Assembly: GCA_963841695.1 (NCBI GenBank)
Contig: CAWJDQ010000001.1
Coordinates: 186,001 to 250,000, forward strand
DNA from: RYN-230 sp963841695
Lineage (GTDB): Bacteria; Actinomycetota; Actinomycetes; Streptosporangiales; Streptosporangiaceae
DNA length: 64,000 bases
Direction: 5' to 3'
Shown in pieces: positions 56,804 to 64,000 of this stretch (positions within the stretch are counted from its first letter, which is position 1; the number at the start of each line of letters is the position of its first letter). The notes beneath the pieces were generated by a model that saw only the letters and a list, made by a program, of their open reading frames with translations, had not been told where the DNA came from and ran no database searches. Both the position numbers and the translations under genes were made by a program.

Positions 56804-57936
56804 CCGGGCCTCCCGGGTGCGCCCGCGAGCAGCGCGCGCAGCGGGCCGGCGGGCAGCCCGTACGAGGTGTGGCCGTCACGGCCGGTCACGGTGCCGGCCT
56901 GCAGCAGGCTGTTCAGCACCGCCTCCTCGGTGGCCTCGACGACGGCGGCGAAGTAGTCGTCCAGCGCGCGGCCCGTCACGGGGGGCCGGGCCGGCGCGGT
57001 GCCGCGCGGGGCCCGCAGCCCGGTGGCCAGGGCCAGGAAGATTTCCCCGCTCGCGTGGTGCGCGGTGCTGCCCACCCGGGCCAGCCCCAGCCCCGCCCGG
57101 CGGGCCAGCCGGTGGCAGGCCGCCGCGTCCAGCGGCCCGTCGGTCAGCACCACCACGATGCACGAGCCCGCAGGTCCCGGCCGGGCCGTGCCCGCCGCCG
57201 TGCCCGCCCCGGGCGCCCCGCCCGTGGTGCCGGCCGCCGGATCCGGCAGCAGCTGGCCGGCGGGCATCCCGGCCACGGTGAGCCGCTCCCGGTCGCCGAA
57301 GTTGGTCATGGTGACCACGCCGACGGTCGCCCCGCCGGGCACCACCCGGGACGCGGTCCCGATACCGCCCTTGTAACCCAGGCAGCTCATCCCGGTCCCC
57401 GCGCCGACCGCGCCCTCGGCGGTCCCGGGCCGGACCGCGGCCCCGGCGGACGCCCGGGCCGCCGCCAGCGCCTCCCGGACGTCGCCCCGCTGCAGCTGCA
57501 TCCGGCGGGTCTCGCTGAGGAAACTGTCGTCGCACTCGGCCACGATCGGGATGATGACGTCCTCCTCGCCGATCGCGGGCTGCTCGTCCATGAGCAGCTC
57601 GCAGGCCGCGTCGTAGACCCGGCCCAGTTGCATGGTCGAGGTCAGGAACACCGGTGTCTCCGCCAGTCCCCATTCCCGGGCGGCCAGCATCCCGGTGCAC
57701 TCGCCGGCCCCGTTGAGCACCGCGCCGCCGGCCGGGACCGGGTAGCGGAACAGGTCCCCGCCCGGGTCGATCACGGTCACCCCGGTCCGCGCCGTGCCCC
57801 GGCCGGCCGGCGGGGGCGGCTCGTCCCGCCATACGGTGGCGTGCCCCAGCCCGGCGCCGGGCACGTCGAGCACTGATCCGGTCGGGCCCGGTGGCAGCAG
57901 CCCGAGGGTGATGCCAAGATCAGGGACGCGCGGCAT
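56800..57936 (-). CDS. P1-family aminopeptidase (DmpA-like)
   Basis: This 378-residue protein matches the P1/DmpA family of self-processing N-terminal-nucleophile peptidases: 'GHATVWRDEP', 'GVTVIDPGGDLFRYPVPAGG', 'MSCLGYKGGIGTASRVV', 'VVVLTDGPLDAAACHRLARRA' and 'GEIFLALATG'. DmpA releases L- and D-terminal residues and amides. It heads a two-gene peptidase unit with the S9 enzyme and is divergent from the deacetylase gene. Confidence 0.87.
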   Translation of the reverse strand: MPRVPDLGITLGLLPPGPTGSVLDVPGAGLGHATVWRDEPPPPAGRGTARTGVTVIDPGGDLFRYPVPAGGAVLNGAGECTGMLAAREWGLAETPVFLTSTMQLGRVYDAACELLMDEQPAIGEEDVIIPIVAECDDSFLSETRRMQLQRGDVREALAAARASAGAAVRPGTAEGAVGAGTGMSCLGYKGGIGTASRVVPGGATVGVVTMTNFGDRERLTVAGMPAGQLLPDPAAGTTGGAPGAGTAAGTARPGPAGSCIVVVLTDGPLDAAACHRLARRAGLGLARVGSTAHHASGEIFLALATGLRAPRGTAPARPPVTGRALDDYFAAVVEATEEAVLNSLLQAGTVTGRDGHTSYGLPAGPLRALLAGAPGRPG

Positions 57937-57977
57937 CCCGCGATGGTAACCCCCGCCGCGCCGCCTGGGGAGGGTGC

Positions 57978-59046
57978 GTGAGCCTGCCGGTGCCGGTGGT
58001 GTGGAGCGGGGACTGCCTGCGGCACGACCCCGCGGGCGAGGTGTGGCTGGGCCTGCGCGAGCCCGGCACCGAGGTCGCGGCCCGGGCGCTGGTGCTGCGC
58101 GACGCGCTGGCCGCGGCGGGCGCGCCGGTCACTGCCGCGCGGGAGCACGACGACACGATCCTGCGCCGGGTGCACGACCCCGCCCTGCTCGCCCACCTGG
58201 CCTCGGTCTGGGCGGACTGGGAGGCGGCCGGGCTGCCCGCGGGGCACGGCCGGGACCGGGTCGTGCCCTACGTGTTCCCCACCCCGGGCCTGCTGGCCGG
58301 CCTGCCCGCCCGGCCCCCGGCGGCGGTGCACGGCCGGGCCGGGCTGTACTGCTACGACACGATGACGCTGGTCGGCCCGGGCAGCTGGGCCGCGATCCGG
58401 GGCGCGGCAGACGCCGCGCAAACGGCCGCGGACCTGGTCGGCTCGGGCGCGCCGGTGGCCTACGCGCTGTGCCTGGCCACCCGGGCATCACGCCACCCGC
58501 GCGGCGTACGGCGGCTCCTGCTACCTCAACAACGCCGCGGTGGCGGCCGAGGCGCTGCGGGCCGCCGGGGCGGCCCGGGTCGCGGTGCTGGACATCGACG
58601 CGCACCACGGCAACGGCACGCAGATGATCTTCTGGGACCGGGCGGACGTCTGGTACGGGTCGCTGCACGTTGACCCGGGCGCGGGCTGGTTCCCGCACTA
58701 CGCCGGCTACGCGGACGAACGCGGGACCGGACCGGGTGCCGGCGTCACCCGGAACCTGCCGCTGGCCCCGGGAACCGGCGACGACGGCTGGCTGGCCGCG
58801 CTGGACGTGCTGTGCGCCGAGGCGGCCGCCTTCGCCCCGGACGCCGTGGTGGTGTCGCTGGGCCTGGACGCGGCGGCGGCCGACCTGGAAAGCCCGCTGC
58901 AGGTCACCGAGGCCGGGTACCGGGCCGCGGGGCAGCGGATCGCCGCGCTGGGCCGATCGGCCGCGCTGATCCAGGAGGGCGGCTACCACCTCCCCACCCT
59001 CGGCGGGTACGCGGTCGCCACGCTGGAAGGCTGGGCCTGCCGCTGA
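57978..59046 (+). CDS. Histone deacetylase/AcuC-family amidohydrolase, frameshift near 58490
   Basis: Repaired, this protein of about 355 residues has 'LRRVHDPALLAHLASVW', then 'HATRAAYGGSCYLNNAAVAAEAL' (quoted in part 'YGGSCYLNNAAVAAEA') after a short deletion at the 'RPPGHH' site near 58490, and the zinc-binding 'VLDIDAHHGNGTQMIFWD', 'VVVSLGLDAAAADLES' and 'IQEGGYHLPTLG'. Family members deacetylate acetylpolyamines, acetyl-lysine or small amides. The missing bases fall on the catalytic His pair, so this break matters more than others. GTG start, divergent from the P1 gene by 41 nt. Confidence 0.85.
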
Positions 59047-59131
59047 GCCGCCGCCGTGACCCGAAGTCACCTGCGCCTTTCAGTACCCTTCTGTAACGAG
59101 TGATTATCACGTGGGCGGGTAACTCCCTGGT

Positions 59132-60724
59132 GTGGGGATGCCTGGGCTTGTGCTTCGGGGGCGGTACCGGCTGGATCTGCTCATCGCTAGTGGGGGGATG
59201 GGGGAGGTCTGGCGCGGCACAGACCTGGCCATTGACCGCCACGTAGCGATCAAGGTGGTGCGGCCGGAGCACGCCGACGACGAGGAAGGCCTGGCCCGGT
59301 TCCGGGCCGAGGCGCATCATGCGGGGTCGCTGTCGCACCCGAATATCGCCCAGGTCTTCGACTACGGGGAAGCCGCAGGCCCCGAGCCGGGGTACCTGGT
59401 CATGGAGCTCGTGGACGGGCTCTCGCTGACCCGGATGCTCGACGACGGGCCGCTGCCGCCCGACGACGTGATGGACGTCGTGGCCCAGGCGGCCCGGGGC
59501 CTGGCGGCCGCGCACCGGGCCGGCCTGGTGCACCGTGACATCAAGCCAGGCAACCTGCTGGTCAGGTCCGATGGCCTGGTCAAGATCACCGACTTCGGGA
59601 TCGCCCACGCGGCTGACGAAACGTCCGTGACCCAGCCCGGGATGCTCATCGGGACCCCGGCCTACCTGGCCCCCGAGCGCGTGTCCGGTGCTCCCGCGTC
59701 GCCCGCGACCGACCTGTACTCGCTCGGCGTGGTCGCGTACCAGTGCCTGACCGGCCAGGTCCCGTTCGCGGGCGAGCCCCTGGTGGTCGCCCTCGCGCAC
59801 CTGGACCAGGGGATGCCCGGGCTACCGCCGTCCGTGCCGCCAGGAGTGGCCGCGCTGGTGGCCGAGATGACCCGCCAGGATCCGGCCGCCCGGCCGCCGT
59901 CGGCCTGGGATGTCGCCCTGCGGGCCGAGCACCTCCGGGCGCTCCTGTCCAGCCCGGAGGCCCTCAGCCCGCCTGGGACGGCCGCAGCGCCGCTGGCGGT
60001 GCCCGGGGTGGAGGGCGCGCTGCTGGCTGGCGCGGCGCTGGCGGCCGCGGGGCCCGGTGCGGCCGGCGGCGGCCCGGCCCCGGCCTCGGCCCGGCCCCCG
60101 CGGGACAGCCTCCCGCCGCGGCGGGCCGCCCGCCGGGCCCGGAGCCGGACCAGCCTGCCGGCCCGTGGCGCGCTGGCCGCGACCGGGCTGGCGGCCATCG
60201 GGTTCATCACCTGGACGCTGGTCTCCCTGCCCGGGGCCGCCCGGGATCCGGCCCCGGCCGTGGTCCCGCCCGCGGCCACGCGGAGCGCCGCCGGGGCCCT
60301 GCCCGGGCAGAGCCCGCTGGCGGCCACGCACAGCGCCGGAAGCGCGGGCAGCGCGGGTAACGCCAGCGTGGCGCAGGAGGCGGCCACCCCGCAGCCGTCC
60401 AAGTCGGGCCGGCCCAAGTCCGCGGGAGCGACGCCCTCGGCCACCCCGGGGTCGCCCACCGGCACGCCCACCTCGCCGGGTAGCCCGACCCCCACGCCCA
60501 CGCCCACCACGGGTTCGCCGACCCCCACCCCCACCCCCACCCCCACGCCGAGTACCCCGACGCCCACCGCCACCACGCCGTCCCCGACCGGCAGCGCCGC
60601 ACCCTCCTCGCCTGCGCCGAGCACGCCGGTCGGCTCGCTGAGCCCGTCCAGCTCGCCCTCGCCCTCGCTCGCGGCCAGCGCCGACCCGGAGTTCAGCCCG
60701 CTGATCAGGCAGGCCGCCCGCTGA
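59132..60724 (+). CDS. Membrane-anchored Ser/Thr protein kinase
   Basis: This 530-residue kinase has a Gly loop (20-25), Lys41 ('VAIKVV'), 'HRDIKPGN' (134-141), 'DFG' (154-156) and 'GTPAYLAPE' (174-182). After about 260 residues come a linker, one TM helix near 345-367 ('ALAATGLAAIGFITWTLVSL') and an outside tail rich in Thr, Pro and Ser ('TPTPTPTP' runs). There are no PASTA repeats. The tail may span the wall or be glycosylated. Start is GTG 59132 or ATG 59138. It is convergent with the phosphatase gene, a likely functional pair. Confidence 0.9.
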   Translation: MGMPGLVLRGRYRLDLLIASGGMGEVWRGTDLAIDRHVAIKVVRPEHADDEEGLARFRAEAHHAGSLSHPNIAQVFDYGEAAGPEPGYLVMELVDGLSLTRMLDDGPLPPDDVMDVVAQAARGLAAAHRAGLVHRDIKPGNLLVRSDGLVKITDFGIAHAADETSVTQPGMLIGTPAYLAPERVSGAPASPATDLYSLGVVAYQCLTGQVPFAGEPLVVALAHLDQGMPGLPPSVPPGVAALVAEMTRQDPAARPPSAWDVALRAEHLRALLSSPEALSPPGTAAAPLAVPGVEGALLAGAALAAAGPGAAGGGPAPASARPPRDSLPPRRAARRARSRTSLPARGALAATGLAAIGFITWTLVSLPGAARDPAPAVVPPAATRSAAGALPGQSPLAATHSAGSAGSAGNASVAQEAATPQPSKSGRPKSAGATPSATPGSPTGTPTSPGSPTPTPTPTTGSPTPTPTPTPTPSTPTPTATTPSPTGSAAPSSPAPSTPVGSLSPSSSPSPSLAASADPEFSPLIRQAAR

Positions 60725-60768
60725 CCCGACGCTCCGCTGGCGGGGCAGATACCTGGCGGAGCAGATAC

Positions 60769-62008
60769 TCAGGCGGGCGGGGCGGGAGCAGGCGCAACCG
60801 CCGGCGGCGCGCCAGCGCCCCACGCGCCGGTGACCCGGACCAGCAGCAGCGCGGCATCGTCGTCGAGCGGTGCGCCCACGTGCCGGACCAGGTCGTCGCG
60901 CAGCCGGTCCAGCAGGTCGCCGTCCAGCCCGCCGGTCCCGGCGGCCAGCGCAGCGACCCGGTCCTCGAGCGGGTAGAACTGCCGGCGCGCGTCGCGGGCC
61001 TCGGTGACCCCGTCGGTGTACAGCAGCAGGCCGTCGCCGGGCTGCAGCGGCACCGTGTGCTCCGCGCCGGACGTGCCGCCGAGGGACATCAGCCGCAGCG
61101 GCAGGGCCGGTGCGGGTACGTTGACCCGGGTGACCCGGGCCTGGCCGCGCTCCACCGCTGCTATCCGGGCCGCCCCCGTCGGGGCCGCCCCCATCGGGGC
61201 CGCTGCCCTCCAGGCCCGGCCGGCCCGGGCTGAGCACCAGCGGCGGGGGATGCCCGCAGTTGTAGACGGTCAGGCGGCCTGCTGCTGGGTCGATCTCGGC
61301 CAGCACCGCGGTGACGAACTCCTCCAGCGGCGCCGCGGGACGGCGGGCCAGGCTCGCGTCGATCCGCCTGGCCACCTCGGCCAGCGTGTACACCTCGTGC
61401 GCGACCTCGCGGAACACCCCCAGGACGTCCGCGGCGATCTCCACCGCGTCCAGTCCCTTGCCGCGGACGTCCCCGACGATCAGGCGGATGCCGAACTGGG
61501 TCCGGGTGACCTCGTACAGGTCGCCGCCCACCCGGGCCTCGGCCGCCGCGGCCAGGTACACGACCCCGAGTTCCAGCGGCCCGACCTGCCGGGGCAGCGG
61601 CCGCAGCAGGGCCCGCTGCGCCGCCTCGGCCACCGAGGTGACGTCGGCCAGCCGCTGGTTCTGCTGGCCGCCCCGTGCCCCGCCGGACGCGCTGATGACG
61701 GTGACCACCAGCACGGCTACCGCGGTGACCGCGGGCAGTTCCGGGGTCGTCGTGAACGGCGCGGTGACGATCGCGACCAGTAGCATCACGGCCCCGTAGG
61801 CCAGGGGCCGCCGCGGAGTCGCCGCGCCGATGCCGGCCAGGGCTGGCGGCACCGCCAGCAGCGGCAGCAGCAGCTGCCCGTCCCAGGCGCTGCTCGTGGC
61901 CAGGGCGATCAGCGCCGCCACCGCGGGCAGCGAGCACAGGGCCAGCCAGCGGGCGGGCCAGGGAGCCGCGCGGACGGCCGACCGTCCCCGTGCCAGGGGC
62001 GCCAGCAT
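60769..62008 (-). CDS. SpoIIE/PP2C-type membrane phosphatase, frameshift near 61195
   Basis: Repaired, this protein of about 413 residues has four TM helices in the first 110 residues and a SpoIIE-type PP2C domain: 'LGVVYLAAAAEARVGGDLYEV', 'VGDVRGKGLDAVEIAADVLG', 'NCGHPPPLVLSPG', 'GDGLLLYTDGVTEARDARRQF' and 'PLDDDAALLLVRV'. The metal-binding Asp residues are all present. A GC-rich Gly/Ser/Pro repeat ('GPDGGGPDGG') lies at the frame break near 61195. Such phosphatases act on anti-sigma antagonists or signalling proteins. Confidence 0.85.
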
Positions 62009-62172
62009 CTAGTGGCCGCGAGGTACGGCCGCCGCGTCACGCAGCATGAGAACGCTCCTCGCTGGCCGAGCGGATACCGCGGTGGGGGACCGGGATGAGC
62101 CAAGAATAGTGCATCGGCCGCCGGATTCACCGGGCCGATTCACCGTTCCGGGCGGCCGGGATACGATCGACC

Positions 62173-63108
62173 GTGACCTCTGGCCGCCCCCAGTTCGCGA
62201 TCTCGATCCCCCAGTTCGTCGCCGACGGCACGTTCGACCCGGCGGGTTTCCGGGCTTACCTGGGCCGGGCCGAGGAACTCGGGTTCCACAGCGGCTGGAC
62301 CGGCGAGCAGGTGCTGGGGTCCATGCCCCACCTGGGCCCGGTCGAGACGCTCAGCTACGCCGCGGCGTGCACGGACCGGCTCCGGCTGGGCTGCGCGGTC
62401 TTCGTCACCCCGCTGCACAGCCCGCTGCACCTGGCCAAGAGCATCAGCTCGCTGGACCAGCTCAGCCGCGGCCGGATCGAGGTGGGGGTCGGGACCGGCG
62501 GCGGGTTCCGGATGTTCTCCGCGTTCGGCGTGGACGGGCGGCACTTCGTGTCCCGGTTCACCGAGGGGCTGGCGCTGATGCGGGCCCTGTGGACGCAGGA
62601 CCGGGTGGACTTCGACGGGCGCTTCTGGCAGGCGCACGGCGCGGCCATGGAACCCAAGCCGTTCCAGAAGCCGTATCCGCCGGTCTGGTTCGGCGGCAGC
62701 CACCCCGACGCGCTGCGCCGCGGCGTGCGGCTGGCCGACGGGTTCATGGGCGCGGGCTCCACGACTACCGCTGACTTCGCGCAGCAGGCCCGCATCGTCC
62801 GCGAGGCCCTCGCGGACCAGGGCCGTGACCCGGCCACGTTCCGCGTGGCCAAGCGGGTTTACCTGGGGGTGGACGACGACGCCCGCCGGGCACGGCAGCG
62901 CACCGGCGACGCGCTGAACGACCTCTACGGTTATTTCGGGCTCCAGGGCATCGAGCGGGTCGGGGTGACCGGCCGCCCCGGCGAGGTGGCCGCGCAGCTG
63001 GCCGAGGTCGCCGCGGCCGGGGCCGGGCTGATCCTGCTCAACCCGCTGTTCGACGAGGCCGGGCAGATGGAGCGGCTGGCCGCCGAGGTGATCCCCCAGC
63101 TAGCCTGA
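62173..63108 (+). CDS. LLM-class (luciferase-like, F420-type) oxidoreductase
   Basis: This 311-residue TIM barrel starts 'QFAISIPQFVADGTFDPAGFRAYL' (quoted in part), with 'RLRLGCAVFVTPLHSPLHLAK', 'DQLSRGRIEVGVGTGGGFRMF', 'FQKPYPPVWFGGSHPDALRR' and the end 'ILLNPLFDEAGQMERLAAEV'. The bulged strand and 'GRIEVGVGTGG' are typical of F420-dependent members in actinobacteria, though FMN cannot be excluded. The GTG start follows 'ggatacgatcgacc'. The substrate is unknown. Confidence 0.87.
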   Translation: MTSGRPQFAISIPQFVADGTFDPAGFRAYLGRAEELGFHSGWTGEQVLGSMPHLGPVETLSYAAACTDRLRLGCAVFVTPLHSPLHLAKSISSLDQLSRGRIEVGVGTGGGFRMFSAFGVDGRHFVSRFTEGLALMRALWTQDRVDFDGRFWQAHGAAMEPKPFQKPYPPVWFGGSHPDALRRGVRLADGFMGAGSTTTADFAQQARIVREALADQGRDPATFRVAKRVYLGVDDDARRARQRTGDALNDLYGYFGLQGIERVGVTGRPGEVAAQLAEVAAAGAGLILLNPLFDEAGQMERLAAEVIPQLA

Positions 63109-63130
63109 CCGCCGGGGGGACGTCCATGGA

Positions 63131-63676
63131 TCAGGACGGCCGCCCGCCGGATTGCCAGCTGTGCACCTCGATGGCGGCGTAGCGGCCCGAGGTCAGGATG
63201 GCGCGTGCCGCCTCCGGGTCCCGCGCCTGGGCCAGCACCGCCGTGCCCAGCCAGGTCGCGCCGTCATCGGACAGCAGCGGCCCGTACGCGATCAGCCTGT
63301 CCCGGCCCGGCGGCACGGCGAGGTCCGCGGCCAGCCCGCTGCCGAGGCCGAGCACCAGGTACCGATGACCACCGGTCCGGCCGCCGGGGAACTCCCACAT
63401 GGTCCGCCCCAGCAGATTGCGCCACCGGCGCAGCAGCACGTCCCGGTACACACCGGCCTGGTAGCCGGGCTCGTCGAAGGCGAACGCGCGGGCGGCAGCG
63501 GGACCAGGCAGGTTGACGACGTGCACGCTGCCGGTGGGCGTGCCGCCGGCCAGCGTCGGGCCGCGGGCGATCATCTCCGCCTCGTACCGGTCCATGTAGG
63601 ACCAGTGCTCTTCCAGCATCTCGTCGCGCAGCGCCACCGAGCCGGGCCGGTCGCGGTGGTAGCAGAAGAATTCCAC
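63131..63676 (-). CDS. YCII-related (YciI-like) two-domain protein
   Basis: This 181-residue protein has two ferredoxin-like YCII units. The first contains 'RDEMLEEHWSYMDRYEAEMIARGPTL' (quoted in part 'EEHWSYMDRYEAEMIARGPT') with the conserved His-Asp pair; the second has 'LIAYGPLLSDDGATWLG' and 'AIEVHSW'. YCII proteins may be small enzymes or ligand binders. A GTG at 63676 fits the family start; a frame open to ATG 63781 adds 35 unconserved residues. Confidence 0.65.
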   Translation of the reverse strand: MEFFCYHRDRPGSVALRDEMLEEHWSYMDRYEAEMIARGPTLAGGTPTGSVHVVNLPGPAAARAFAFDEPGYQAGVYRDVLLRRWRNLLGRTMWEFPGGRTGGHRYLVLGLGSGLAADLAVPPGRDRLIAYGPLLSDDGATWLGTAVLAQARDPEAARAILTSGRYAAIEVHSWQSGGRPS

Positions 63677-63814
63677 GCCTGCAGTCTTGACCACCCTGCG
63701 GGTGATCGCCACGACCTCAACGGGACCCTGCAGGCCGGGCAGGTCCTCGTGGCCTGCCAGCAGGACGTGGCCCGGGGTCACCGGCCTGCCGGCCTCCCGG
63801 CGGCCGGGCCCGGC

Positions 63815-64000
63815 TCAGAGGTCGCGGCGCATGCACACCCGGGGCCAGCGGTCCAGACCGTGCTCGGCCTCCCGGCCGCGGATCGCCCGCAGCCCCGGGG
63901 TCAGCTCGGCCTCGTCCAGCCGGCGGAACCCGCACCGCTCGTAGTACGGCGCGTTCCACGGCACCTCGCTGAACGTGGTCAGGGTCAGCGCCGGGCGGCC
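63815..64000 (-). CDS. GNAT-family acetyltransferase, C-terminal part, start outside window
   Basis: The minus strand is open from the window end to TGA at 63815 (61 residues). 'LTTFSEVPWNAPYYERCGFRRL' (quoted in part 'VPWNAPYYERCGF') is the GNAT strand-beta4/helix segment with the Tyr and Cys-Gly-Phe typical of the family, followed by 'ELTPGLRAIRGREAE'. It probably transfers acetyl from acetyl-CoA to an amine; the substrate is unknown. Confidence 0.75.
   Translation of the reverse strand, partial: GRPALTLTTFSEVPWNAPYYERCGFRRLDEAELTPGLRAIRGREAEHGLDRWPRVCMRRDL

Overview
The window is very GC-rich, with third positions almost all G or C, GTG and TTG starts, and short or overlapping gene junctions. 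The families point to a mycelial or soil actinomycete: AfsR/SARP and LAL regulators, a DevR/DosR-type response regulator, universal stress proteins, MftD, an F420-type LLM oxidoreductase, a Pkn-type kinase, DUF427 and DUF4262. A secreted G1 peptidase hints at an acidic habitat. The genus cannot be fixed. I see no tRNA, rRNA, CRISPR array, IS element or phage gene.

Layout. (1) 1-3.2 kb: tail of a small operon (adenylate-forming ligase, ComA/PSL-synthase-like protein, VOC protein, membrane acyltransferase) and a DUF427 gene. (2) 3.3-5.7 kb: a LAL regulator. (3) 5.8-26.6 kb: a hypoxia/dormancy island. It holds an alcohol dehydrogenase, a two-TM protein, three universal stress proteins, an Acg-type nitroreductase, a PPOX protein, an FAD/Fe-S oxidoreductase with NifJ-type pyruvate:ferredoxin oxidoreductase, a DevR-like regulator, GAPDH, a hydrogenase maturation protease, a complete group-3b-like NiFe hydrogenase operon (hyhB-CNB-hyhG-hyhS-hyhL), a CBS-BON protein and an aldo/keto reductase. 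About ten copies of a GGGAC-N4-GNCCC motif lie 100-155 nt upstream of start codons here, which suggests one DosR-like regulon. (4) 26.8-40.4 kb: G1 peptidase, RNase HI, a uppP remnant, a cupin/hydrolase pair with a divergent TetR gene, a PQ-loop-like membrane protein, an AfsR-type regulator, a truncated ECF41-like sigma factor with its CMD partner, an mftD homologue with a TetR gene and a perfect palindromic operator, and a TSUP transporter. (5) 40.4-51.6 kb: a carbohydrate locus, GH4 and GH114 divergent from an ABC importer, SIS isomerase/deaminase, PfkB kinase, class II aldolase, DeoR regulator and second PfkB kinase. It reads as a polygalactosamine or galactosaminogalactan utilisation system. 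(6) 51.6-64 kb: DUF4262, a ParA-like ATPase, a YVTN lipoprotein, two peptidases, a deacetylase-family protein, a Ser/Thr kinase convergent with a SpoIIE-type phosphatase, an LLM oxidoreductase, a YCII protein and a GNAT fragment.

Quality. Many genes carry single-base frame changes although both halves are well conserved: about 18 in the 4.6-kb hydrogenase operon, about 10 in 40.4-47 kb, and isolated ones elsewhere. Long genes such as nifJ are clean. When frames are restored, stop and start codons meet exactly at the operon junctions. Most of these indels therefore look like sequencing or assembly errors rather than decay. Disrupted genes are listed as CDS with the break positions noted.
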